A DNA stretch of 64,000 nucleotides, from the NCBI RefSeq assembly GCF_032854445.1, contig NC_088305.1, forward strand, positions 21,244,955 through 21,308,954, given 5' to 3'. This stretch comes from Liolophura sinensis. Lineage: Eukaryota; Mollusca; Polyplacophora; Chitonida; Chitonidae. Each line of letters begins with the position of its first letter. Positions within the stretch are counted from its first letter, which is position 1. Shown piece after piece: positions 34,980 to 46,462 of this stretch. The notes under the pieces were generated by a model. The model searched no databases. It saw nothing but the letters and a program-made list of their open reading frames with translations, and was not told the DNA's origin. Position numbers and translations under genes: made by a program.

Positions 34980-35240
34980 AACAGCGAGTCATTCATCATG
35001 ATGATATCTGCCTTCCCTCAGCTAGCCGATTTCCCAGGAATCGCCGACTGTTCGCCATGGAATGGGTTTTAATCATCTGGCACAGAGAAGCGCGCGGATT
35101 ATGTCCTCTGCTTTCCTGTTCCCCCTAAAATCACAAACGATCTTTAATCATCTCTGATGATCCAATCAGCAGTGGTTCCCTTGCCCTGTCGATCGCACGG
35201 CAGTCCATTCATGGTACTTTAACCAGTATTATCTCAAGTT
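34980..35240. promoter_or_regulatory. Repeat-free island, candidate regulatory element
   Basis: Balanced composition with paired motifs: TCATCATGATGA near 34994, TTTAATCATCTGG near 35068, and CTTTAATCATCTCTGATGAT near 35142 followed by CCAATCAGCAG. It contrasts with the AT-rich flanks. Only comparison with related genomes could show it is conserved. Confidence 0.25.
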
Positions 35241-35249
35241 TTTATTATA

Positions 35250-38055
35250 GGGACTATACCTTATGGGGCGGTTTTCGAAAAGCATATCTGTGCAAGTCTA
35301 GGTCCATGTTAATGGATCAGAGGCTCTGGATAAATCCACTGTGCAGACCTTAACCAATCAATTAAATATTTGAGTCTGTCAGTCAGATACTGAAACGTTG
35401 CTTTGTTAAAATTAATACCGTCTAATTTTTGCACAAAGTTCCATCTTACACGAGTGGCTGACCTTGAGGCAATGAATGCTATGAATCATGCACGATTTAT
35501 TGTACAGCTGAAACCAACATAGGTTAAGATGTGGTGGATAAATGTCAACTTTGCTTGCTGCTTTTCTGAAGTAGATAACCGAAACATATACATAGTATAT
35601 GTGCAAAATGAAGACCTGTCTTATATCAGAGTGTCTTTTCGACCAAAAAACGATTATATCAGAGTTGATTTTGACGATAAACTTACGTACTTGCTTGTAC
35701 TTGAACGAATTGGACATAAATATGGCAAACATAGATATATAGTCTTATAACAGATGTTGTGTATTTCTGCTGGGGGATCAGCTAGTGCCACAAATTACTA
35801 ACTGAAGATTTAGTGAACTAATCGCTTTCATTAAAGATTTCGTAATCTTTGCGATGAGTACAATGCTCCTATATAACTGTGGTCAGGATGTCAGGCAGTC
35901 TATGTTCATTACGCACACAAGCTCGGAAGCCCAGTCTGTATATCGTCCCCAATTCCTCTACATCGACCAGCTGTGTTTGCAAGACGGATCTTCCTGCTCT
36001 CAGGGACTGAGTAAGAAACTGGCGTATGTTTTGCGGGGAGAAAACTTTCAGGAATTGGTGGTGAATGAAGGCGAGAAACATTCAGCGCAGCTTCAGTACA
36101 AACCACTTATAGACTAGATAATAAAACCTGGATTAGGGTTTCATTCTGACTGCTGATGTATATGCTTAAACAGTACCAACGTACAACCCCTTCCCCCCCC
36201 CCCCCCCAATTTACCAACGTGACTGCAGTTGAATACCTTAGTCAAGAAATTTCACATACACTATGGCACTCAATTTTATCGGTGGTGAAAACAGGAGCAC
36301 CGACCTATTGGTAGTTAAACACTGGCGAACATGTGACGTAGGGACTTGCAAGTCAGTCTGATGGATGCCAATCATTGACATGGGGACTGTTTAGTTCAGT
36401 TATTCTAGATTGCCTTTGCCAAAAGATATGTGTTTTGAAACAGTTTGAACTTCCGGCAATTCCTGTTCATTTGAATAAGTAACCTCTCTTGTATGACATG
36501 AATTGTCCTAGCTCCATCTCTGTCTGGCTGTCCTTATTAGACAGCTGTGAAATCACATCGACAGCGATGAGTTAACTCTGACAGAGATCAAATATCGCGT
36601 TGAAGGCCACTACAGTGTAATGGCGACCGATAACTTCCGGTATGATCATTCAGTGTACTTATCACCACTGTCTCAACTCACTCCTTTTTTGCAAAGACAG
36701 GAACTGTGATATTTACACGGGTGATTTGAAGGCAGATATGTGTGTACCTCAACATTAGCTTACAATGCCGCTCCTTGTGTAAGGCTTCTAGGCATGAATT
36801 GCTGTTGACATCAACACTGGTTCGCCACAATTGACAACGACCACGCCTTTAACGGAACGACGCAGTCCCGGTATACACTAATGCATAACCCGGTGCTTTG
36901 CTAGAATAGATTATGAATGACCACGCTGGTATTTCAAACGAAGAGACGGGTGTGTTTATTTTAAGGTGGAGGAAGGACAGGATTGACTTGGGCTTTACTA
37001 AAATTATACCTTTGTAACACTGCATCGGCCATGGCGGAATAAACCCCGATTGACGTATGTGGCGCTTTAAAGGATTTAGTACAAAAACTGGTATGATACC
37101 AGCATTATTAAGCGCATTGAATAGCCAATGCCTGAATAAATTCTATATTTAACCAGTGTAATCCAGAGGCATTGACAGAATTACAACCAGATCTCATCTA
37201 GACATCGATATAATTAAGACGTACAACATAGAGTAAAACCAGAGCAGCGACGACAGTGTGATAGCTGACAAATGGTTACACGTAACCGGTGAAATATGGC
37301 CTCTTACCACATCCTTACGTCACAAATCCAATCCAGGGTTCTTCTGTTGTATCAGAGTAACCTTTTATTGCTCTAGACTGGTCTTAAGGGTCTGTTTGGC
37401 AATATTAACAATACACAAAAAAAGAAACTAATAGAATTAACTAGAGAAAAATAAACCTAATAAAATGCCCTAAAATAAAAGCTAGGTTAAAATACTTCCA
37501 ATGTACAAGATATAAATCATAATATTTAAAATATGTTTTTCTGAGACCTGTTTGTAAGGGATTGAGGTTCGCAGAATGTTTAAAAAAAAGTCACCCAAAT
37601 TATTCCATCGTTTAGTAGCATAGTAATGAAAAAATTCCTTGATAGACATTTAAGTTGCGTTTTGGAATAATTTTCAATTCCTTCGGTATATACCTTGCGA
37701 AGTACCGTGGTTTTCGTCATACTTTGTTCTCTCTTCGGAAAACCGTCGACATTATCACTGTTATATAAATGATACGTTTTTAACTGAATAAACAAATGCC
37801 CTATATATAACTGCGGATGGCCACCGTCGTATAAGTGAAATGCTCTTGATTACGGCGTAAAACACCATTTAAATAAATGAATATACTACAATCGTCACAC
37901 TGAGTTGTCTCTTTTCACCCACGCAATTTATGGTACCCAGGGTTATGATATTATTTATTTCGACAGTCATTTGTGATGCAAATTGATTCAATCTTTCGGA
38001 AATAATATACGTAATTACAACTGCAACTGACATCACTTCATATTTTTGGCCCAAT
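35250..38055. other. Intron sequence containing one SINE fragment, otherwise nothing
   Basis: Short frames at 35412-35750 and 35854-36117 are open on both strands and show no motif. A C15-like run lies at about 36190-36206. The SINE fragment at 37811-37881 is listed separately. Confidence 0.5.
37811..37881 (+). mobile_element. SINE family A with an internal deletion
   Basis: ACTGCGGATGG is joined directly to CCACCGTCGTATAAGTGAAA, skipping the roughly 45-base GTTTCC/CACCATAATG part of the body. It then continues GATTACGGCGTAAAACACCA with a short tail. Confidence 0.8.
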
Positions 38056-38424
38056 AGGGAAGTTTCGAGTTTGAACTATTTTGTTGTCAAAGGTAAAAAC
38101 AGTCCTACTGTGTCATGTGACTTGTGAAAAATGTTAGGCAACCTTCGCTGACATTAATTTACTGATCTCTTGTCTCACCCTTTTCCACAGGCACAAATAA
38201 CACCGCTTTCAGTTAGGAACTTCTCAAGTTCACAAACGTTCAGATTCTCAATTTTCTGTATCATTCCATCTCCTCTAAATTACTTCTTATGACACTTTTT
38301 CCAGACGCCCATGTTATAGTGAATGTGATATAAAATAGTGGCCTAACATTTTTGACCGGTCACATGATACACTTGGACTTTTTCTACGTTTATCGACAAA
38401 AGAGTTCGAACTCGAAACTCCTCT
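38056..38424. mobile_element. MITE-like DNA element with long (~90 bp) terminal inverted repeats
   Basis: The left arm (38056-38150) and the reverse complement of the right arm (about 38335-38424) align along their length: AGTTTCGAGTTTGAACT with AGTTTCGAGTTCGAACT, GTAAAAACAGTCC with GTAGAAAAAGTCC, GTCATGTGAC with ATCATGTGAC, and GAAAAATGTTAGGC with CAAAAATGTTAGGC. The ~185-base centre has no coding frame. I see no firm target-site duplication. A diverged relative is at about 28440-28690. Confidence 0.75.
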
Positions 38425-39029
38425 GTTCTAAATTTCTACATGAACAGACGAAATAATTGAACCGTAAGCCATCAGACCAGCCTTTTTTATGGTTTGACAG
38501 GCAATCTAGACAGTGATAATCAGCATAATTTTGCCAAAATTTGCCTGTCATGATGCATGACTTTAAAACTGTGTTTATTCCTATCTCATAATGACAAGTA
38601 TTTGCCTACTGCTGTACAAACAATACTCTCACTTCACTCTCTGCATTAGGTTTTGAGCGTTTCAAGTAGGAAGGCTTTTGTGGTTTTCATACGAACAAAC
38701 ACAGAACTAGCTGTGTCAGTATAGGACTTCAGAGCTGCTGAATTTAAAACATTTCTGACATATTAAATACTAGCGTGTACAAGCAGCAACCAAACCACTT
38801 ATCATGTGCAAATAATAGCGTAGCCCAAAGTTCCAAGCGTTTATTCAGTCAGCCACAGTGGAATAAGACTAGATGGACGGTAAAACACCTATGCTGTTTT
38901 TTTTTCTTTGTTTATTTTTTAGCCACCTACATGACGTTTGCGTTTTTAGTTTAAAATAGGATGAGAAATGAAAAACCCTTACTAATAGTGAAGTTTCAAC
39001 TAATAAAGTAAGCCAGTTAAAAGTAAAAA

Positions 39030-39032
<3 letters not shown>
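38425..39032. other. Intron sequence, nothing identified
   Basis: AT-rich with a T run near 38898. No exon seen. Confidence 0.5.
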
Positions 39033-39100
<68 letters not shown>

Positions 39101-39106
39101 ATATAT
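39033..39106. repeat. (TA)n microsatellite with one phase break
   Basis: Alternating TA interrupted by a single TATTATA near 39088. Confidence 0.95.
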
Positions 39107-39595
39107 GAACTACTTTATCATATTTTAATACATTTTCATCAATGTAAAACAAGGACACTGAGAAGAGTTATGAAAACCTTAAACGAATAATTTGCAACTT
39201 TTATATCAGGGCACATTCTTGTGTTATTGTCTGTAAATGTCTGTTATATTCGACGTTTATTACCGCTAGTTATGAATGGGCGATTAATTGCATTGCTTGC
39301 AAAAAAAGTTACATTTTGGTGTCCAGCATGAGATTAAGATAGCCTTGAAAAAAATATTACATATACTAATGCAAAAAATAATCTGTCTGGATTATTCCAT
39401 CAAACCTTTACTCTTAATTCTTCTTAAATTGTACAAAGAGCAAATACGGACAGAGCGTCCAGAATCTCTGGTCCTCTGCTTGCTGTCGCATTTAATTCCG
39501 CTTATCTTGAGGCTAGGAGTTTGTATATTCATTGTGTTGAATTAGATCGCCACGTTGGATTTGTGAACAGTTGCGATCAAAGCGCAACTGAGATA

Positions 39596-39786
39596 CATAT
39601 TTTATTATCAACAACTAAGATACTAGCATGGTACGCAATTTCACTCATTCGCTTAGAACATACCCTGCTCTTTTCGACATCAATGAAACCATGTGAACCT
39701 CTTCTCTTTGCATGATTCCGTCCTAATTTCGTACATTATATAATTTCTTAGTTTCTTAGGTGGTTTACGTTAAAACTTTTGTATTG
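39596..39786 (+). repeat. Dispersed repeat Y, copy 1
   Basis: Collinear with 42990-43191. Shared blocks include CTAGCATGGTACGC with TTAGCATGATACCC, TCTCTTTGCATGATTCCGTC with TCTCTTGGCATGAATCCTTC, CTAATTTCGTAC with TTAATTTTGTAC, and AGGTGGTTTACGTTAAAA with AGTGGTTTGTGTTAAAA. No terminal repeats or coding sequence recognised, so the class is unknown. Confidence 0.65.
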
Positions 39787-41029
39787 ACTACGTTTTGGTC
39801 AGCCTGATACAATTGAACAGTCAATGTTAAAGCACAGGTTTTGTGTCAGGATAATGTTTGTTCTGTACCCGAGCCGATGGACCGAGTTTACAATCATAAC
39901 TCCCTCGTTTACTTCATCTTTATTTATCACAATCAGATACCACCACGAGTGGGTGGGCCCCGGGGTCTTAACTCCTCTCATCCCTACCCCTATGGTCACC
40001 TCTAATGAAGACACACGATGTACCGCACAGGCTGTTAAAGGATACTCGACAAGGAATTCTCTAACCAAAATTATGGATTTCTAGCAAATGAATAAATTTA
40101 TGCATAAAAAAATGTTTTACATCTTTACAACCCCCTATCCTGTATACTTATTTTCCGTCGATGGTCGGAAATTTTCGTAAATGACGTCATCCAAGCACTT
40201 TCTTGGAAAGCGGGATCAGGTTAGCTCCCCTATTTTATACTTTTGCCGGCACATAAGTGTTTTGACGGTTATCATCGTTGATTGCAGGCTATGTAAATTC
40301 TGGACTGACCGCTGGGAACTGTTGTTAAAAGCCAATAATTACGCTCCAAGATGAAAGTTGAGAAGCTTTTTGTACTGTTATATGTTAGGGCACATCTTAG
40401 GGTGCATATTAAGAAGAAAAACCAAGCATTTCCTGTATATTTTAACTCAAAATGTACACAAGCTTAATTGCACAATGTTATGAGTAGAACGGGAAATCCC
40501 CAAAAGGCGATGGTGAACATTTGTATTGGTTGCAAAAAACGGGGTTGTTTCTGAATTATAAAGTAAGGTAAGAACGACTTTCTGCCTATTTTCGCAACTT
40601 GTAACAGAGATTCAGATTAGGTCCATTTCATACAGTATTTTCCACAAAATCCCAAATTGTCCAACAAATTACAATAACATTACTGCATTTTTTAAAATTA
40701 ATTTTGCTTAAGCCATGTCGCTAATTCTACTTCAGCCATAGTGCTAAAGATATTGTATACGTTTGCTACTATTCAAGGAGCTGATTTTCTGTCAAGAATT
40801 GGTGATAAATTCAAGTTTCCAGTAACAAGACGGATTTTATAGTGCATTATGTGACACCAATGGACTCATCCACGCTGCCTTGCTTTTCACGTGGCCGATG
40901 TCGTCAACATAGACGCAATGACTTTCAACCGTGTTATTAGGATCAGATTTCCCCTTGGCCCTCTATACCGCCTTTTGCCTCCCTTTCCTTTTGTATCATT
41001 GTGACAGTGACTATTGTTGGCATCGTGCC
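39787..41029. other. Intron sequence, nothing identified
   Basis: Frames open on both strands at 39799-40084 carry no motif. No repeat seen. Confidence 0.5.
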
Positions 41030-42330
41030 AGTTACGGCTTCGTTACGTAACACGATGCTCTGCGCGTGGTATAAAATAGCGATATCCAGAACTTGCAAAC
41101 GCATGAGCTACTTTTTGTTCGACACAAACGGAATATGACTTGTATATAACCGAATTAGCTTTGATGTGTCAGAGTTAATCTTTTTTCGGTCAATCCGGCG
41201 CAGATCTAAAAGACAAATCGCTTGGATTGCTCTGCGCTTGGGTCTGCAGCTTCATTTGCTTGGTGCGTTAGTAGTAAAGTCAATAGTTCTGATAAGCCGT
41301 CATTGCTTGAATGAATTACGATCACCCTTGAGATTCGTCGTGATCAACTATCACTGGTCACTTGGGGACTGCGCAGACATAAATCGTTGTTTGATGGCCT
41401 GCTACCTACTACTCACTGTTTTGATGTTTGCTCCAAGAGAAACTGCCACCGTTTATAACGACCGTAAACTGACATTACCCAGTGCAATTCGGTCCTTAAT
41501 AAGGCCATCTGAGAGCATTTATTTCATGATTACGAAATATGACTAATGGCAGATGTCAAAGCCCCGACCTCGCCTTAATTCTCGCGGCTTTGAATCTATC
41601 CACTTCCGCTAAAAGATGTAACCGGAAGTGATCTTTCATCGCAAAAAAGACGCCCTCTAGCGTTTCGTTTTTGATTCGCGTCGAAATTTTTAGCAGTAAA
41701 ATAGACTTAAACCGACAATGTTAATTCACTGACTTTGATTGAGACTATTTTGGTGACGGCTTAATTCTGCAGTTTACGACAACTGACGGCAATGATGATA
41801 TAATTAATAACTGCTGTTAAATCGCTTCGTCAGGACGTTGGTGTAACCAGCCTCCAGGCTTTCTGTTATACACTTCAGGAGAGAGAGAGTGGGAGAGAGA
41901 TATGGCGTGCAAGCAAGTGATCTCCATTTAATTAGAATACTTGCAGTGAATGCGCTTTTTAATCCCTTGCTTGATTTGCCGAGACGATATTAATTAATAC
42001 GCTCGGTACACTCGTGAAAAAAGCCTATATCGGCGTCTGGTAGACGCGAGTAAACATGGCGTTTACTCGCCCCGACAGGAAAGTCATCATCGGCCGTTAT
42101 TCATTGCCGAGGTAACGTGGTACAGGGTTTCAGCTGGGTGGGAACGCGATTAAAATAACTTCCAACCCCTACTCATCTTCCGATCACTCTATACTCTAGT
42201 CTTTTGTTCTGTCGTCGGGCTCGCTCGTGTTTTGTGACGAAATTATTCAGCGCTTAGAATTCATCAAAAGACCACGACAGGGAGACCGGAAATACATTCT
42301 CGTCACATTTCAGTGAGTGCTTTTTTTGTC
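41030..42330. promoter_or_regulatory. CpG-richer, repeat-free island with palindromic motifs
   Basis: Contrasts with the AT-rich intron. Contents: TATAAAA at 41070-41076; the palindrome CCTTAATAAGG near 41491; ACCGGAAGTG (ETS-like) near 41621; a CTCF-like site on the minus strand at 41649-41663; TTTAATTAGAA and TTAATTAATACGC blocks near 41926 and 41990; and the double palindrome at 42033-42070. It could be an enhancer or an internal promoter. A 126-codon frame at 41166-41546 begins with GTG, not ATG, so I do not call a gene. Confidence 0.35.
42033..42070. promoter_or_regulatory. Overlapping double palindrome with two forkhead-like cores
   Basis: GCGTC/GACGC (42033-42037 and 42043-42047) overlaps the perfect 10-base inverted repeat GCGAGTAAAC/GTTTACTCGC (42046-42055 and 42061-42070, spacer ATGGC). 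GTAAACA at 42050-42056 is a consensus forkhead site, and the second arm gives GTAAAC on the other strand. Confidence 0.5.
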
Positions 42331-42989
42331 TGCCGACCGTGTAATATTTTACGTATTTGCTCTGGAGTGTGAAGTTATCCTGTCAGAAATGAACTTTCCA
42401 TCGACCACCCATCACATCCTATTTCCCCGTGGGTTGGGGATCAAGCCCCCGCTTCACCCCCACCCCTTTCCTCACTCTGACGGTGTCCCGCGACAATGGC
42501 ACCGCAAACAGAGGGGACAAGTCTCGGAATTATTGTTGCCAAAGGTAAGCGATGACAGAAGGTCACAACAATGAGAATGGAGGACTCAAAGTGAAGTCAA
42601 TTATGGTTTATGTTTGCGGACTTCTCCGCGTACCGTATGTCCTACTGGCAAGACCCACATCTGTAGGTGATTTACTATGCGTATTCTCTCTGGAGAGTGC
42701 ACTCGATATAACCTCTGATTAAACATATAGGCATATTGAAACGAGGAATGAACATTATTGTGACTATCACGCCGCTGATTGTCTGTCAATTGACATATTA
42801 TTGGCCTAGGCTAACACCTGTTATTAATTGCTTAATTTCATCCACAAGTTCACCCATTTTGTCTGATGGAAACACCAGGTAAAACTAAACATTGCCGTGA
42901 GCCTGTCTGATATATAACTTTGCTCCAGCACTTTTTTGGTCAGGCAAAAGACGAACTTCTGAATGCAATAAGTGTTGTCAGTCGTATTT
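42331..42989. other. Intron sequence, nothing identified
   Basis: No exon, RNA gene or repeat that I can support. Confidence 0.5.
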
Positions 42990-43191
42990 TTAATATCGAC
43001 AATTTATAAATTAGCATGATACCCGATCTGGATATTACTGACTTCTGTCATTGGCCTAAAGCATTCCTTGCTTGACCGATCATCACTGAAAACTGCTGAC
43101 TGCTTCTCTTGGCATGAATCCTTCTTAATTTTGTACTTAAAATAGTTCCTAGTTCTGTAGTGGTTTGTGTTAAAAAAATTTTTAGAATTTT
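42990..43191 (+). repeat. Dispersed repeat Y, copy 2
   Basis: Partner of 39596-39786 in the same orientation, about 3.4 kb downstream. Diverged, with small insertions and deletions. Confidence 0.65.
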
Positions 43192-43288
43192 AACGTGCGA
43201 TTATTCACTCGGAAAGTCCACTTTGGTCGACGGCCGGTACACGATGTCTGCTCAGACGCCTGGATTTGAAACTGGTCGATTTTTTGGG

Positions 43289-43430
43289 TTATTATTTATT
43301 TATTTATTTCATTAGTATTTTCACAAAGTAGTCAAGAATGTTTCAGTTATACGACGGCGAAAGCATTATGGTGAAATGAAACCGGGCAAAGCTCTGAGGA
43401 AACCCACGACATTCCCTAGGTTTCCCATGA
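43289..43430 (-). mobile_element. SINE family A, head-less copy
   Basis: The + strand reads TTATTTATTTATTTATTTCA, AGTCAAGAATGTTTCAGTTA, TACGACGGCG, GAAACCGGGCAAAGCTCTGA and GGAAACCCACGACATTCCC. Confidence 0.85.
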
Positions 43431-44386
43431 AATTTGACCAATGTTCCATATTTTGGTCACGTTTAAGCAAAAATGATAAACAACAATTATTGTCTTTAAT
43501 TTTTCTGTGTTCTCTTCTGTTTTCTGTTGTATTCTGCTTGCCAAACCTTCTTCCCCCAAATGCTCTATGTGCTGGTTAAGTAATCAATGAAAAAAATCGA
43601 CTTCAAATCTATCCCAAGACGTTAATTTACAGTTGTTGATCCGTGAGAACGTTGGGAAATCACACCAAACATTTACATTCAGTTAATGTCACCATTCCAG
43701 ACCGTAATCTGTCTAAGGTTTCACTGTATTACAGATCACAAACATATTTTTTATAGCAATCCAAGCCTAATGCCTAGGAATGTAATTTTAGCAAGCTTAA
43801 GGACGACTGAGTTTAGACCCTGTCTAAAAATCGCTCAGTAAATACGTGTTGAGTTACTGTTGAATGCTACCAGAATTCTTAAAACAGTCAGTGTGTAAAA
43901 ATGGCGAAAAGGCATCGATCTTAACATGGATCTGAATCTGTAAACCACGTTCGATACAGGACACAGGCAATGCATAACCTCCACAGAGATCAACAATCAA
44001 ACCAATCACTTAATCAGTCACTGAAGAAATATGTCCGTTTACTGCCTCAACCAGTTTGTAATGCAGCATGGCGGGCATATAAATCTTGAAAAGGCTGGGG
44101 AGTTGCTGTTTTGTTTTAATTTTCTGCACAGTTCTAATTTGTCAGTCGCATGAAATTATTCTAAGGGCTTTGTGACTTTCATTATCTTAAAATTAGTCTC
44201 TGAACGAATCCATCAAATTCTGCAGAGTTAGGAAACGCCTGTTTGTTATCCCCCATCCCATATATTCTAGCGTATTTACAAGAATACTAGACAGAATTTC
44301 CTCCTACAGAGGTTCATCGAGTACAATTGTTTCCTCTGAAATCTGTGAACATTCCAAGGGAAAGAAACTAAACGTAGCTGTTTCGA
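43431..44386. other. Intron sequence, nothing identified
   Basis: No exon, RNA gene or repeat that I can support. Confidence 0.5.
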
Positions 44387-44835
44387 ATTGCTCAGTCAGT
44401 ATTGCTCTGTCTGAGTTGCTGTGTCCGAGTTTCTGAGTCTGCAATGCTCTGTCCTATGGTCAGCTCAGGCAGCAATGCTCAGTCCGAGTTGTTCAGTTAG
44501 CATTGCTCAGTGCACATTGTTCATTCCGGATAGCTCAGTCCACATTGTTCAGACCTCATTGCTCAGTCCTATAGGTGCTCATTCCTATGGCTGCTCAATC
44601 ATTTAGTTGCTCCGCTCTATAGTTGCTGTCTTATAGTCCCTCGGTCGTGTAGTTGCTCAGTCCTATAGTTGCCATGTTGTCATTAATTAGTCCTATAGTT
44701 CCTCATTCCTTATTGATCAGTCCTATGGTTACTCCGTCGTATAGTCCCTCGGTCCTATAGTTGCTCATTCCTCATTGATCAGTCCTATAGTTGCTCATTC
44801 CTATAGCTGCTCAATCCTCATTGGTCAGGCAGCTT
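44387..44835. repeat. Degenerate short tandem array (TTGCTCAGTCCTATAG-like)
   Basis: Blocks such as TTGCTCAGTCC, CAGTCCTATAGTTGCTC and CATTCCTCATTGATCAG recur at irregular 13-20 base spacing. An old or slippage-prone array. Confidence 0.8.
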
Positions 44836-45704
44836 TAAGTTCAAGTAGAGCTTAGTTTAATTTCTTCAACGCTGGGATAATTTGTCTGTACCAAATAAAA
44901 AAACTTTTAATTTCTAACCTTTTATGTTTTTACACGAAAATCAACATAAAGATTTTTTTCGAATTTCTTCTGTGCAACTTAAACGAGTGTCGTTAAAACC
45001 CCAGTCAGGTCAGATGTTAGCCCATCTCCCTTTTAACCCTGAAGGCGTATACACCACACAGAGTACTTCATGTTTCATCAAGCCATAATGTATTTCCTTA
45101 AACCCTTCCCCCTCCAATCCCCACTCGTCTGGCACCCACCCCTAAGTTAGTAGTGTATAGCTTACGATGTGTCCCCAGTTCACATCCGGTTCACATCCCA
45201 GCTACGACCCTCTAGCGGCGATCCCTGTCAACCTCCAAGCACTCAGTTATCTTATCTCTAAAACATCACGGCGATTCTCATATTGCTGGGTGTTGTTTGT
45301 TAATGTGGGCTGTATACAATTGTGGGCTGTAGAGTATTCATAACGAGTCTTAAGCGATGACATGAACTTTAATGAGATGAATAATGTTTTTAATATTCCT
45401 TGCAAAAAAGATGTTATTACTAGATGTGCAAGACAAAGGATGAACACGACAAAAGCATTGGCAATACAGTCGGTCTGAGCAAGGTGAAATTGATTTTTCT
45501 TCTCACTTAAGACGTATTCTTTCATTAAGGATGTTTATTTCCAATTCCTTTTTAATAAAATTCGTCAAAAAAAGTCTTATCGGGAAGTTCCTAATAGTCG
45601 TCATGGGTATAGCTTCAACTTTGACCGACGGAGAAATGATTAGAAAGTAAAAAAATCTTGACAATTATATTTTCCGCTTCTATAAACACCTGCAGACAAT
45701 CTTT
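44836..45704. other. Intron sequence, nothing firm
   Basis: A weak minus-strand CTCF-like site lies near 45206-45218 (GACCCTCTAGCGG). The minus-strand frame at 45247-45525 has no motif. Confidence 0.45.
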
Positions 45705-46240
45705 GGGAGTATAGTGAGGGATTAGCGATGCTACGGCTGGGGACAGCGAGTGTAGCGTATAAACATGGAGTAAGAGTGTAATGAGAGATTAGCGATGATA
45801 CGGCTGGGGACAAGGGGAGTAGCGTACAAACATGACGTAAGTGTATAGTGAGGGATTAGCGATGATACGGCTGGGGACAGGGAGTCTAGCGTGCAAACAT
45901 GGAGTAAGTGTATAGTGAGGGATTAGCGATGATACGGCTGGGGACAGGGAGTGTAGCGTGCAAACATGGAGTAAGGGTATGGTGAGGGATTTAATACCAT
46001 TAAATTGTACGGCGGATTAAGGGTATAGCAAGGTATGGTGAAAGGGATACAGGAGGGATGGCGAAAGTATAGTGAATGTCCTGTGGTAAGGATATGGTAA
46101 GGGCAAAATGAAGATATGGTGCAGTGGTGAGGCTAATGAGTATCCTGAGAAATGAGGTATATTCAGGATATAGTAAAAGAATAGGGTATAGTGAGGCCAT
46201 TTTGGGGGTATAGTGAGGGGATTTTGAAGGTATAGTTACT
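45705..46240. repeat. About 67-bp tandem array (4 copies) grading into GTATAGTGAGG-rich sequence
   Basis: The unit starts GTATAGTGAGGGATTAGCGA, TGATACGGCTGGGGACAG, TAGCGTGCAAACATGGAG. Unit starts lie at 45709, 45778, 45843, 45910 and about 45977. From 45990 to 46240 only the GTATAGTGAGG-like core recurs, irregularly. Confidence 0.88.
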
Positions 46241-46392
46241 CTATAGCCAGGGTTTATCATCAGTACTGGAGTACACAACCACATAAATCTCTCCGGGGTG
46301 AAATTCTTGGCAGACGGTTGGAACAATCAGTAAGTCGTCTGGACATGTGTGCCGTCTAAATGCGATCACGTGGAGAGACGATCGATCAATAC

Positions 46393-46462
46393 TCGAATCC
46401 AGCAGAGTTCGATCATTCATATTAGTAATGCTCGAATCTAGTAAGAGTTCGATCAATCATAT
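46393..46462. repeat. Short imperfect direct duplication
   Basis: CTCGAATCCAGCAGAGTTCG and CTCGAATCTAGTAAGAGTTC, each followed by ATCAWTCATATT. Two copies. Confidence 0.7.

Noticed and set aside
35412-36117. Overlapping frames on both strands resembling small exons
   Set aside because: Open on both strands, no splice sites in suitable phase, no motifs.
41166-41546. 126-codon frame, the longest non-repeat frame in the intron
   Set aside because: It begins with GTG, not ATG. It has no signal of a domain or of codon bias, and a frame of this length is expected somewhere in 64 kb of six frames.
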